The notes: generated from the sequence alone by a model not told the origin. DNA of 64,000 bases from Lampropedia aestuarii (GCF_004803635.1 NZ_SSWX01000002.1:62001-126000); one strand, 5' to 3'. Numbered from the stretch's first letter, positions 26,390-35,139 are shown. Numbers and translations are program-made.

Positions 26390-28894
26390 ATGAACATCGT
26401 CAGCCGCCCATTTCCTAAAAAAGCCCTGTGGATCAGTCTGGCCGTCGCCTTCAGCCAAGTTGCATGTACGCAAGCTGAGTTACAAACACCTGCCGAAAAC
26501 CAAACCAGCACCCGCTCACAAGCCAATGGCGAAAACCTGCAGAGCTGGCAAGGCACGCCAATGAATGTGGACGGGGGAGTTCCACAGCCTAATGCCGCGC
26601 TGGGAGAGCGTAAACGACAGGGTGAGGACGATGATGCTCCACCCGAGCCCCAAATTCGTATTTACGAAGGCACGGGAGTTACGTTGAACCCACCAAAACG
26701 TGTCGTCGCAGTCACAGGCGAGGCCGGCGAGTTCAACTTTGAAGAAGCGCCAATCTCTGAAGTCATCCATGTGATGATGGGTGAAATTCTCAAAGCCGAC
26801 TATGTGCTGCACCAGCCAATTAACGGCACATTGACGCTGTCCACACGCAATGCAATCAGCAAAGACACGGCGCTGTCTTTGCTCGAAACCGCCTTGCTCG
26901 CCAATGGCCTATTGATGGCGCAAGACAGCCGTGGTTTCTACCACATTGGTACGCCTGAATCCTTGCGCGGCGTGGTCCCTGCCCCTCGTATGGCGGGCGC
27001 TGGCTACGGTCCTATTCCACCTGGTTATGGCATTATTTTGATGCCGTTGGAATACATTGGCGCAGCCGAAATGGCTGAGATTCTCAAGCCAGTGATGAAC
27101 GACAACTCCTTGTTGCGCGTAGACCCGATTCGCAATTTACTGGTGCTTGCTGGTACTCGCCCACAAGCTGAAGGCTGGCTGGATCTGGTCAAGACTTTTG
27201 ACGTTGACATGCTCAAAGGCATGTCAGTCGGCATCTTTCCATTGAAATACGCCACCGTAAACGACGTGCAGTCGGCTCTGCAATTGGTTGCTGGCGGCAC
27301 GGCCGATGGTGCGGCAGGAGCTGCCGGTGCAGCAGGAGCGGCCAATCCAGGCGCGCGTGGGCAGCAAGCCAATCAGACACCACAACAACGTGCCCAACAA
27401 CAACGCGCCCAGCAGCAAGCCCAGCGTCAACCAGGTGCACAAGGCGCCAATACAGACCAAGGCGGTGGAGCCACGCCACAAGTGCTGCCCGTACTGGGCT
27501 CGCTGCGACTTGTGCCGCTGGAGCGACTCAATAGCATCATGGTTATCACCCCGCGTTCGCAGTATTTGGAGCAGGTCAAGACCTGGATTGAGCGCTTAGA
27601 CCAACCCAATGACAGCACAGAACCGCAGTTGTTTGTCTATCCTGTGCAAAACGGTTCGGCGTCACATTTGGCTCAAGTGTTGGGCGGTATTTATGGTGGC
27701 AGCGGTGCAGGTGGTACTGCCAACTCTGGTGTTGCCCCCGGCTTTGATGCCAATAATTCCCAATCTACCGGTTTTAATAGCAACTTCAGCAGCCAAAGCA
27801 ACCGCTTTGGCTCCAGTGCAGGTTTTGGCGGCGGCAGTATGTTCGCCAACTCAGGCATAAACAATAATCAGCAGTCGGCGATCAATACCGCGCCGGTAGC
27901 GATGGATTTGGGCAGCTCGCGCGTGATTGCCGATCCTCTGAACAACGCCATCTTGGTATGGGGCACACGTCCTGAGTTTGAGCGGATTGAGGCGACTCTC
28001 AAGCGTTTGGACAAACAGCCAGTACAGGTCATGATTGAAGCTAGTATTGTAGAAGTCACTCTCTCCAATGAGCTTCAATTTGGTCTTCGCTGGGCATTTA
28101 ACGGTGGAGTTGATGGCTATCGTGGAACAGGAGGATCTTCAGGACTTATGGGTGCAACAGCAAGTGCAGCCATCAGTGCGCTTGGAGCCGGATCCAATGG
28201 GTTTACTTATGCCTTGACAAAAAATGACCGAGTAGCGGCATTGCTCAATATGTTAGCAACGCGCGACTTGGCAAAAATGCTCTCAAGTCCGTCTTTATTA
28301 GTAATTGACAACCATACCGCTTCAATCAATGTCGGCGATCAAATTCCTGTGTCTGTAGGATCAACCAACTTCAACAGCAGTCTTGGAAGCACTGTCACCA
28401 GTTACCAATACCGAGACACTGGTCTATCCCTGCAAATTACGCCATCAGTTAACGCGGGTGATTTGGTTACATTGACAGTTGATCAAAATCTCTCAGGCGT
28501 AGGCTCCACATCATATGGAGACACTAAAAACCCCTCCTTCATTCAGCGGCAAGTTTCAAGTAAAGTCGCCGTTAAATCGGGAGAACCAATTGTTTTAGGG
28601 GGATTAATCAAAGAAAATACTTCCAATAACAATAGCGGCATACCAGGCTTAATCGATGTCCCAGTTGCCCGCCATGCATTCGGCTCCACAACGAACAAGA
28701 GTGAACGAACAGAATTACTTGTAATCATTACGCCCACTGTGGTTCGCTCGAACGATGAACTACGCAATGCAGGCAATGAACTGCGTGACCGAATGCAAGA
28801 CCTCATGCGTGTACGCCTAGAAGAAATCAAACGTGGCGGTCCAGTATTACCTGGCGAAGAGGACTTGGTGGATTTGGTGCAACCCGTTCGTTAA
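26390..28894 (+). CDS. gspD: Type II secretion secretin GspD
   Basis: GspD forms the outer-membrane exit channel. From the ATG at 26390 (834 residues) the protein opens with a signal peptide; an ATG at 26357 and a TTG at 26312 are also in frame. N0-N3 domains occupy about 100-470. The C-terminal secretin domain shows VQVMIEASIVEVTLSNE, the SSPSLLVIDNHTASINVGDQIPV region and VLGGLIKENT. A Gly/Ala/Gln low-complexity insert (27297-27480) interrupts N3 and a Gly/Ser/Asn-rich stretch follows at 27685-27880. The residues before the Cys in SQVAC do not make a good lipobox. Confidence 0.95.
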   Translation: MNIVSRPFPKKALWISLAVAFSQVACTQAELQTPAENQTSTRSQANGENLQSWQGTPMNVDGGVPQPNAALGERKRQGEDDDAPPEPQIRIYEGTGVTLNPPKRVVAVTGEAGEFNFEEAPISEVIHVMMGEILKADYVLHQPINGTLTLSTRNAISKDTALSLLETALLANGLLMAQDSRGFYHIGTPESLRGVVPAPRMAGAGYGPIPPGYGIILMPLEYIGAAEMAEILKPVMNDNSLLRVDPIRNLLVLAGTRPQAEGWLDLVKTFDVDMLKGMSVGIFPLKYATVNDVQSALQLVAGGTADGAAGAAGAAGAANPGARGQQANQTPQQRAQQQRAQQQAQRQPGAQGANTDQGGGATPQVLPVLGSLRLVPLERLNSIMVITPRSQYLEQVKTWIERLDQPNDSTEPQLFVYPVQNGSASHLAQVLGGIYGGSGAGGTANSGVAPGFDANNSQSTGFNSNFSSQSNRFGSSAGFGGGSMFANSGINNNQQSAINTAPVAMDLGSSRVIADPLNNAILVWGTRPEFERIEATLKRLDKQPVQVMIEASIVEVTLSNELQFGLRWAFNGGVDGYRGTGGSSGLMGATASAAISALGAGSNGFTYALTKNDRVAALLNMLATRDLAKMLSSPSLLVIDNHTASINVGDQIPVSVGSTNFNSSLGSTVTSYQYRDTGLSLQITPSVNAGDLVTLTVDQNLSGVGSTSYGDTKNPSFIQRQVSSKVAVKSGEPIVLGGLIKENTSNNNSGIPGLIDVPVARHAFGSTTNKSERTELLVIITPTVVRSNDELRNAGNELRDRMQDLMRVRLEEIKRGGPVLPGEEDLVDLVQPVR

Positions 28895-28981
28895 AGCAAA
28901 TGTGCCTAGCAGCATAAGGAATGCTTGGCACATTTACAATCAACACGATCGATTCAGTCGTTTAGTTTTTTGAGGTTACGT

Positions 28982-29419
28982 ATGACAATTTTTTCTACTC
29001 GAAGCATCACTATAGCCATAGCTATAACCGCAAGCTTTTTAGCGGGTTGCACACCAAGCCCCAAAGCGGAAAATAAAAAACCTGAAGAAATCGTTTCTGC
29101 TCGTGCTACCGAACGCTGGCAAGAATTGATGAAATTGAATTTCGATGGTGCATATGCTTACCTAGCCCCTAGCGTCAAAACTGTGGTTTCAGCCAATGGT
29201 TTTAAAAACCGCTTCTCTATCGATCCACGCGAAACCCAAGCGCCATGGATCAAGGCCGAAGTGCGCTCCGTCGTTTGCACAGATAACGAATCCTGCAATG
29301 TGCAAATGTATGTTGAATCGCAAAACAATATCCCTACGTTCAAAAATATGAAGACATCAGCCTTGATCGACGAGCGTTGGATTGAACAAGATGGCCAATG
29401 GTGGCTGTACATGAAGTAA
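28982..29419 (+). CDS. Small lipoprotein downstream of gspD, function unknown
   Basis: A 145-residue protein starting at the ATG at 28982 with gaggt upstream. An N-terminal lipoprotein signal ends in ASFLAGC. The mature part begins with a charged PKAENKKPEEIVSARATERW helix and contains a likely disulfide pair in VVCTDNESCNVQ. It shows a Trp-ending W-L-Y-M-K terminus and an NTF2/lipocalin-like run of strands. It lies 87 bases after gspD and before the operon terminator. The position suggests a secretin-associated lipoprotein or pilotin-like helper; that is inference only. Confidence 0.75.
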   Translation: MTIFSTRSITIAIAITASFLAGCTPSPKAENKKPEEIVSARATERWQELMKLNFDGAYAYLAPSVKTVVSANGFKNRFSIDPRETQAPWIKAEVRSVVCTDNESCNVQMYVESQNNIPTFKNMKTSALIDERWIEQDGQWWLYMK

Positions 29420-29504
29420 GCTCTAATTACTGGTTATTAGCAGGGTCCCAAGACATCCTTGAGCAAGCAATGATGTCAAGTTTTGAGTAGTAAGACTATT
29501 ACAT

Positions 29505-29536
29505 AAAAAATGCCCGATATCTATCGGGCATTTTTT
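29505..29536. terminator. Strong bidirectional rho-independent terminator
   Basis: A perfect 9-bp stem, tgcccgata / tatcgggca, around a two-base centre is flanked by six A on the left and six T on the right. It therefore works as a terminator in both directions. It closes the type II secretion operon after the lipoprotein gene. Confidence 0.92.
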
Positions 29537-29766
29537 ATGAGCCTTGCCAAAGCAGCATCAATTGGCATGCGGGATGAGGCATCTAGCTCGGGCCTTTACT
29601 GCAGTAGGCGCACGTTGCTGCGTAGGAAGGAAGGACAACAGCGAGAATTAACCAGCCATCAGACCGCCTCTATGAATCCATAACACCTTAAGCTCATCGT
29701 AAGCTTCCCCAACCCGTAGACAGTGAATAACTGGAAAATGCGGCTAACCTGAGAAGGAAATAGTCG

Positions 29767-30033
29767 ATGAGAAAGAGCAAGTACAGCGAGAGCCAAATAG
29801 TTGGGATCTTGAAAGAAGGAGAGAGCGGTCTGGCGGTTGCCGAGTTGTGCCGCAAGCACGGCATCAGCGCAGCAACTTACTACGCATGGAAAAGTAAGTA
29901 CGCAGGCGCGAGTGTTTCTGACTTGACCCGGATGAAAGAGCTGGAGGCCGAGAATGCACGGCTTAAACGCATGTATGCGGATCTGGTCTTGGAGAATTCA
30001 GCCATCAAGGACGTTTTGGCAAAAAAGTTCTGA
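29767..30033 (+). CDS. IS3-family transposase OrfA
   Basis: An 88-residue DNA-binding subunit with a helix-turn-helix (LAVAELCRKHGISAATYYAWKSKY, about residues 22-45) and a leucine-zipper stretch (MKELEAENARLKRMYADL). It ends just after an A AAA AAG slippery heptamer (30021-30027), which allows -1 frameshifting into orfB to make the full transposase. The ATG is preceded by gagaagga. Confidence 0.92.
   Translation: MRKSKYSESQIVGILKEGESGLAVAELCRKHGISAATYYAWKSKYAGASVSDLTRMKELEAENARLKRMYADLVLENSAIKDVLAKKF
30021..30027 (+). promoter_or_regulatory. Programmed -1 frameshift site of the IS3 element
   Basis: A AAA AAG is in the orfA reading phase, two codons before the orfA stop. Slipping back one base joins orfA to the orfB frame (continuing VLRPSVRREVANEL), the standard IS3-family way to make OrfAB. 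Confidence 0.8.
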
Positions 30034-30041
30034 GGCCGTCT

Positions 30042-30884
30042 GTGAGACGTGAAGTGGCAAATGAGCTGGTACAACACCGCTTGTCAGTCACTAGGGCCTG
30101 CCGTGCAGCAGGTCTTTCACGGGCGGCCTACTACCGTACAGGGGCGGATCAAAGTAGCAAAGATGCTGCTGTGATCGACGCTTTGCAGGCCGTGGTTCAA
30201 GACAGGCCTCGTTGGGGCTTTTGGAAGTGCCACGACAGGCTGCGTTTAGATGGTCACGGCATCAACCACAAGAGGTTGTGGAGGGTCTATTGCCAGTTGG
30301 GTTTGAACTTGCCAAAACGCACCAAAAAGCGAATTCTCACACGAGTTCGCAGTCCCTTGGAGGCAGGCTTGTTCGTCAATGAAGGCTGGGCCTTGGACTT
30401 TGTTCATGACGTGCTTTATGACGGGCGCAAGTTCCGAACTCTCAACGTGATTGATGAGGCCAACCGAGAAGTGTTGGTAATTGAAGTGGCCCAATCGTTG
30501 CCAGGAAACAGGCTCAAGGAGGCCCTGCAAAGACTGGTGGACTTCTATGGTAAGCCCCAGTCGATTCGCTGCGATAACGGCCCAGAAATGACCAGCCGCA
30601 CATTTATGCAATGGGCTGATGAACAGAAAATCAAGCTCAATTACATTGAGCCAGGCAAACCCAACCAAAACGCCTACATTGAGCGATTTAACCGCACTTA
30701 CCGTACAGAAGTCCTAGACGCCTATCTGTTTGAGTTACTGCAGCAGGTCAAAGACATCACGCAAGAATGGATGCATCAATACAACCATGAAAGACCGCAT
30801 GATTCGCTTGGTGGCATCCCGCCATGCCGCTTCATGCAACGTTTAACCACTGCCGCAAACTCCAGTAATCAAATGTCTACTTGA
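30042..30884 (+). CDS. IS3-family transposase OrfB (DDE catalytic domain)
   Basis: The catalytic part of the transposase, 280 residues from a GTG but probably made mostly as an OrfAB fusion through the upstream slippery site. The DDE triad can be seen in ALDFVHD, CDNGPEM and AYIERFNRTYR, followed by QYNHERPHDSLGGIPP. The frame is intact to the stop, which lies inside the right inverted repeat region, so the element looks capable of transposing. Confidence 0.92.
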   Translation: MRREVANELVQHRLSVTRACRAAGLSRAAYYRTGADQSSKDAAVIDALQAVVQDRPRWGFWKCHDRLRLDGHGINHKRLWRVYCQLGLNLPKRTKKRILTRVRSPLEAGLFVNEGWALDFVHDVLYDGRKFRTLNVIDEANREVLVIEVAQSLPGNRLKEALQRLVDFYGKPQSIRCDNGPEMTSRTFMQWADEQKIKLNYIEPGKPNQNAYIERFNRTYRTEVLDAYLFELLQQVKDITQEWMHQYNHERPHDSLGGIPPCRFMQRLTTAANSSNQMST

Positions 30885-30896
30885 CGGGGAAGCTTA

Positions 30897-31046
30897 CGCT
30901 ACGAATGGCTGTCACAGTACCATTGGCGCAACCTCGATGAGGTGCGAGATTATGCTACCCAGTGGATATGGCAATATAATCACGAACGCCCAAACATGGC
31001 CTTGGGCGGCATCACCCCTAAACAGCGGCTGGCCATGGCCGCATAG
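30897..31046 (+). pseudogene. 3' remnant of a second, different IS3-family transposase
   Basis: Directly after the IS right end, the frame reads R-Y-E-W-L-S-Q-Y-H-W, continues with QYNHERPNMALGGITP and ends KQRLAMAA before a TAG. This is the C-terminal 49 residues of an IS3-family OrfB from a different element than the intact IS. The upstream catalytic part is absent on the other side of the IS, so this is a truncated fossil. Confidence 0.88.
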
Positions 31047-31270
31047 TTCTACTTCTCAGAGCTAGGGTTTATGGGGGGATTACCGCAGTTTGCCTATGGC
31101 CTAGGCGCTTATGGACAGCCAAGTGTGAGCGCAGCCCCGCCTATTCTGCACAAAAAGCTCGAAACCAGCATGGCGTTGTGCGCCCCCCCCCAATACAGCA
31201 AATCGACCGCAGAATTTTGCTGTCCGCATCTCTACAGCACCTGGCTGACCAAGCTACCTGGCCTCCAAGC

Positions 31271-31297
31271 ACAATGCGCTTCGCATAAGCGCATTGT
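31271..31297. terminator. Perfect 11-bp hairpin before the lipid-transport operon end
   Basis: acaatgcgctt and aagcgcattgt pair perfectly around a five-base loop, 26 bases beyond the 3' end of the leftward lipoprotein gene. There is no T-tract on either side, so it may be a transcript-end stabilising hairpin rather than a classical terminator. Confidence 0.45.
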
Positions 31298-31322
31298 TGG
31301 GATCGCTCACGCCCGGTTGGAC

Positions 31323-32123
31323 TTAAGGATTGGCACCAGGGCTGGCATGGCCACTGGCATTGTGTTCAATCAGTTGCGTCACCCAGGCATTGACGTCCGC
31401 CGTAAACTGTGCAGACGCTTGGGCGAATGCCTTCGCTGCACCAATCGCATCCGCAGGCTCGGCTGTGACACTGTAGTCAAACAGCCGCTGGCCTAATAAT
31501 CGATCACCCTGCAGCCCAGGTTCAACCAGGGTCACCTCTGCCTGGAAAACTGCATCGCTGGCCGCTGGCGCACTAAACACCTGCTCAAAGCGCTGCAAAT
31601 TCACATGCAGAACAACTGGTGCCGCCGAGGTGGTAAGACGGCCAAAATTGACATTCAATCCATCGCTGAACACCGGGCGCTGCTGCGCCAATTGCTTGCG
31701 CAGCTGTTGCCCGACCAATTGCTCAACGGGCTGACTCCAGCGCGATTGCTGGTAGCCACGCAACTGCATGTCTTGTGCATAGTTCAAGCGATACAGCATC
31801 ACTTGGGTATTGGATGGCAGGCCGCGTGCAGTCACCGGCGCAACAAAAATCGGGCGCTGTTCCAACACCTGGCGACTGTTGTCGGCATTGCCTGTCGCTG
31901 TGGCCGGCGCTGAACCAACACCAAAGTCAAACAAAGACGGCGCTGCCTGCGGCTTGGGCAACACACTGCAGCCCACCAAAGTAACACTCAAAGCCAGGCC
32001 TGCCCCCCACTGCAGCAGCCGTGCACCGACATAGGTGCGACGCGCTGGCCGCACATTGGGCGCTGGCTGGCTGTGCAAATGATTGGATTGGAGCGCACCG
32101 CTCCGGTTCGAAGAAAATGGCAT
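31323..32123 (-). CDS. ABC-type transport auxiliary lipoprotein (PqiC/LptE-like fold family)
   Basis: A 266-residue protein with a lipobox SVTLVGC after a basic N-terminus. The ATG at 32123 is chosen because aggag sits seven bases upstream; an ATG at 32138 is less well placed. The C-terminal part (VAPVTARGLPSNTQVMLYRL, then LHVNLQRFEQVF) fits the ABC transport auxiliary component family, outer-membrane partners of MCE transport systems. It is the last gene of a four-gene operon with a MlaE-like permease, an ATPase and an MCE protein. Confidence 0.85.
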   Translation of the reverse strand: MPFSSNRSGALQSNHLHSQPAPNVRPARRTYVGARLLQWGAGLALSVTLVGCSVLPKPQAAPSLFDFGVGSAPATATGNADNSRQVLEQRPIFVAPVTARGLPSNTQVMLYRLNYAQDMQLRGYQQSRWSQPVEQLVGQQLRKQLAQQRPVFSDGLNVNFGRLTTSAAPVVLHVNLQRFEQVFSAPAASDAVFQAEVTLVEPGLQGDRLLGQRLFDYSVTAEPADAIGAAKAFAQASAQFTADVNAWVTQLIEHNASGHASPGANP

Positions 32124-32160
32124 GTTCGACTCCTGCATTCAATCTGCGCTACGCGCCATT

Positions 32161-33129
32161 TCAATGACTTGGCTGGGGCGCCACAAAACCTGGCTCGCCC
32201 GGTCCTGGCTGGCCCACATTGGGGCCCAAAATAAAGGCTTGCGGGCTCTCGCTTAAGCCATTGGTGAGGCGCTGAACGCCCCCCATCGCCGAGCGTACCG
32301 AGTCAAGCGTGGTTTGAAGACGCGGCAAGGTGCTCGTGCCAAATTCATTGGCAACCCCCTCAAACGACTGGGCCGTGACATTGATTTGGTCCAGTGCGCC
32401 GCCTTTGCTACCCACTTGTTTAGCGACCGCAGCAATTGCCAAACTCATCTCATTGACACTTTGCGCGGTTTTCTGCAGCGCATCCATATTGCGCTGAACA
32501 TCGCCACTGAGCTGCACAATGGCTGGCGAAATTTCATCGCCCCAGCTTTGGTTGAGTTTCAGTGCCAACTGCGAGGTTTCATGGGCCACTTGGCCAATTT
32601 GTGACACGGTATTCATCAGCACCTGCTGGTTATCCTCGCTGAGTAAATGTTTGACACGGTTTAAGGTATCTCGTACTTCGCCAAACAGCTCTGGCCCCAT
32701 CGCCGCCAACTGGCTTAAATTGGAAGGCCGCATCGCCAGCCGCTTATAGCCCTTGCTTGTGCGGCCCAAGTTCTTCAGAGGCCTGGGCGCATCATCCAAA
32801 TCAATATAGGCCAAACCAGTCACGCCTTGGTAGCCCAGGGTCGCATAAGTGGTATCCATCAAAGGCGTATCGCTGTTGACCAGCAAACGAATCAAAATAT
32901 TGCCAGGCGTTTCATGGTCAAAACCTATGAAACTTACCCGTCCCACTCCCACGCCTTTGTAGCGCACCGTTGCCTGGGGTTGCAAGCCTGTAACTGCTTG
33001 CGGGGTCGACAGCTCATAGGTTTCATAGGTACCTTGATCGCGTGTCAACCAGACCGCCAAGACCGCCAGCGCAATCACCAGACACAAGACAAAAGCGCCT
33101 GCTGCAATAGCGTGTGATTTATTTTCCAT
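32161..33129 (-). CDS. MlaD/MCE-family lipid transport protein
   Basis: A 322-residue protein anchored by one N-terminal helix (about 9-28, AAGAFVLCLVIALAVLAVWL). The MCE domain follows at about 35-115 (VTGLQPQATVRYKGVGVGRVSFIGF, then YQGVTGLAYIDLDD). The rest is a long helical, coiled-coil-like tail of about 180 residues ending Pro/Gly-rich, as in MCE proteins that span the periplasm. It acts between the inner-membrane ABC complex and the auxiliary lipoprotein. Confidence 0.92.
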   Translation of the reverse strand: MENKSHAIAAGAFVLCLVIALAVLAVWLTRDQGTYETYELSTPQAVTGLQPQATVRYKGVGVGRVSFIGFDHETPGNILIRLLVNSDTPLMDTTYATLGYQGVTGLAYIDLDDAPRPLKNLGRTSKGYKRLAMRPSNLSQLAAMGPELFGEVRDTLNRVKHLLSEDNQQVLMNTVSQIGQVAHETSQLALKLNQSWGDEISPAIVQLSGDVQRNMDALQKTAQSVNEMSLAIAAVAKQVGSKGGALDQINVTAQSFEGVANEFGTSTLPRLQTTLDSVRSAMGGVQRLTNGLSESPQAFILGPNVGQPGPGEPGFVAPQPSH

Positions 33130-33141
33130 GCAATGCTCCTC

Positions 33142-33993
33142 TTAACCCATTGACGCAAGGTCTTTTGCCACAGGAGCGGGCTCCAAAGCACGCAACCCAC
33201 GCTCACCAAGAAAAAACTGTTCGATAAACGGATGCTTGAATTGAATGACTTCTTTAGGAGGTCCCACCACAATCACCTTCTTTTCAGCCAAAACGGCTAC
33301 GCGCGTACTCAGCGCATACAAAGTGTCCAGGTCATGCGTGACCATCACCACGGTCAAGCCCAACTCCTGGTGCACCTCAAGCAGCAATTCGCAGAATTCG
33401 TCCGAACCCCGAGGGTCCAGCCCTGCCGTCGGCTCATCGAGCAGCAGCAGTGGCGGATCCATGATCAAGGCACGCGCCAGCGCCACGCGCTTGATCATGC
33501 CGCCTGACAAATCAGAGGGCATGCGGTAGGCGTGCTCAGGTTTGAGCCCCACCATTTGCAGCTTCACGATTGCGGCATCACGCACCACATCATCGGGCAA
33601 GCTGTCTTGCTCGTGCAACGCAAAGGCCACGTTATCCAGCACATTGAAAGCAGAGAACAAGGCACCGTGCTGAAACAGCATGCCCATTCGCGCCGATGCG
33701 CCCTCTGTAGGCAGCTCATTGGCGGGCACGCCATCAATGCGCACCACCCCTTTGCTGGGCTTGGTCAGGCCCAGAATATGGCGCAATAACACGGTCTTAC
33801 CGGTGCCAGAGCCGCCGACAATGGTCATGATTTCCCCACGGCGCACCTGCAAGCTGAGGTCCTCATGCACGGAGAACTCCGAATCACCTTGGCCAAAAGT
33901 GGTTGAGATATGGTCGATATCCACCAGCACTTGACCTGTGGGTTCTGCGGCTGCGACGCGGTCTGCGTCCGAGGCCAAGGAAGTTTGCTCCAT
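33142..33993 (-). CDS. MlaF-like ABC transporter ATP-binding protein
   Basis: A 283-residue ATPase with Walker A GGSGTGKTVLL, Q-loop MLFQHGALFS, signature LSGGMIKRVALARAL, Walker B LLLLDEPTAGLDP and switch VMVTHDLD. It matches the Mla/MCE-type ATPase subfamily. It lies 3 bases after the permease gene and 12 bases before the MCE gene, within one operon. Confidence 0.93.
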   Translation of the reverse strand: MEQTSLASDADRVAAAEPTGQVLVDIDHISTTFGQGDSEFSVHEDLSLQVRRGEIMTIVGGSGTGKTVLLRHILGLTKPSKGVVRIDGVPANELPTEGASARMGMLFQHGALFSAFNVLDNVAFALHEQDSLPDDVVRDAAIVKLQMVGLKPEHAYRMPSDLSGGMIKRVALARALIMDPPLLLLDEPTAGLDPRGSDEFCELLLEVHQELGLTVVMVTHDLDTLYALSTRVAVLAEKKVIVVGPPKEVIQFKHPFIEQFFLGERGLRALEPAPVAKDLASMG

Positions 33994-33996
33994 GCC

Positions 33997-35139
33997 TTAA
34001 AACCCCACGCTTCTAAAAATGATTGCAAAGATCGCATCGATGATGATCACCGCCGTGATCGAGGTCACCACCGATGAAGTCGTACCGCTGCCCAAACTCT
34101 CGGTATTGGGCTTTACCGCCAAGCCCCAATGGCAGCCAATCAGGGCAATGGCCACGCCAAACACCACCGATTTGGCCATGGCCAGCCACAGGTTGGCCAC
34201 ATCCACAGCAGCGGGGAAAGTCTGAATGAAGTAGGCTGGCGAAATATCCAGCGCCACATCCGATGCCCAGATGCCGCCAATCAGCGCGGCGATGGTGGTC
34301 CACAAACTGATCAAGGGCATCGCCAGCGCCAAGGCTAAGGTACGCGGCAGCACCAAACGAAAGCCTTGCGGTATGCCCATCACACGCATCGCATCGAGCT
34401 CTTCATTGACGCGCATCACCCCGATTTGGGCGGTGATCGCAGAGCCAGAACGCCCGGCCACCAAAATCGCTGCCAACAAAGGCCCCAGCTCACGTGTCAA
34501 CGAAATGCCAAGAATATTGACAATGAATGTCTCAGCGCCAAACTGGCGCAATTGCAAAGCCAACAGGTAAGCAATCACCACCCCGATCAAAAAACCGACC
34601 AAGGCCGTAATGGGCAGGGCTTGCGCGCCCATGCGATACAAATGGCCTGAGAAATCATGCCAGGGCCCGCGCAGTGGTCTGCGCAGCAACTTGAAGGTAT
34701 CGAGCAGCAACTGGCCGACCAGCTGCAGCATGTCCATCGCATGGCCAATGCCCGCAAAGAGCATCTCGCCGAGCTTGGTCAAGCTCTCTAATACCCCATT
34801 GTGCGCTCGCCCGTCCGTCTTAGGTGCGACCGTGAGTTGCGCAACCCTCTCAATAATGGCAGCTTGTGTGTCATTGGTCGTGAGCGCATGGGGTTTTTTT
34901 TGTCCCCATGTCGTCCATAGCAATTGCGCGGCAACATGGTCAAAGCCTTGCGCGGCCGTCAGATCCCAGCTTGCTGCGCTGAGCTGAGCGGCTTGGCGCA
35001 TCGGGCCTTTGAGTTCCCGCCAAACTCCTCTTTGTGTCAGCGCAGCTGCACCCCAATTGCCTGACAATCGAACGAGTTGCCCGGAGCCCGACGGTTGAAT
35101 CTCTAGCTGTGGTGTTGAACTCAAGAAGCACTCACTCAT
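33997..35139 (-). CDS. MlaE-family ABC permease with fused N-terminal STAS-like domain
   Basis: A 380-residue protein, longer than the usual 260-residue MlaE. Residues about 10-110 read like a STAS/MlaB domain (LVRLSGNWGAAALTQ and SWDLTAAQGFDHVAAQLLW). The MlaE domain begins near 130 with several helices and the family motifs LTRELGPLLAAILVAGR and NEELDAMRVMGIP. The start is the ATG at 35139 (a TTG at 35169 is in frame). The fusion probably supplies the MlaB-like regulator in cis. It is the first gene of the operon. Confidence 0.9.
   Translation of the reverse strand: MSECFLSSTPQLEIQPSGSGQLVRLSGNWGAAALTQRGVWRELKGPMRQAAQLSAASWDLTAAQGFDHVAAQLLWTTWGQKKPHALTTNDTQAAIIERVAQLTVAPKTDGRAHNGVLESLTKLGEMLFAGIGHAMDMLQLVGQLLLDTFKLLRRPLRGPWHDFSGHLYRMGAQALPITALVGFLIGVVIAYLLALQLRQFGAETFIVNILGISLTRELGPLLAAILVAGRSGSAITAQIGVMRVNEELDAMRVMGIPQGFRLVLPRTLALALAMPLISLWTTIAALIGGIWASDVALDISPAYFIQTFPAAVDVANLWLAMAKSVVFGVAIALIGCHWGLAVKPNTESLGSGTTSSVVTSITAVIIIDAIFAIIFRSVGF

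Larger units (their letters stand above)
29698..30898 (+). mobile_element. IS3-family insertion sequence (about 1.2 kb)
   Basis: The ends are imperfect inverted repeats. The left end begins cgtaagcttcccc and the right end, reverse-complemented, begins with the same 13 bases; similarity continues for about 45 bases (gtagaca, actgga, tgcggc). Inside are an orfA and an orfB in the -1 frame, the IS3-family layout. No clear target duplication was seen at the ends. The right edge abuts the remnant of another transposase, and the corresponding left part of that remnant is missing. Confidence 0.88.

Noticed and set aside
31071-31496. 141-codon rightward frame after the transposase remnant
   Set aside because: It overlaps the 3' part of the auxiliary lipoprotein gene, has no ribosome binding site or domain, and starts in IS-associated debris.
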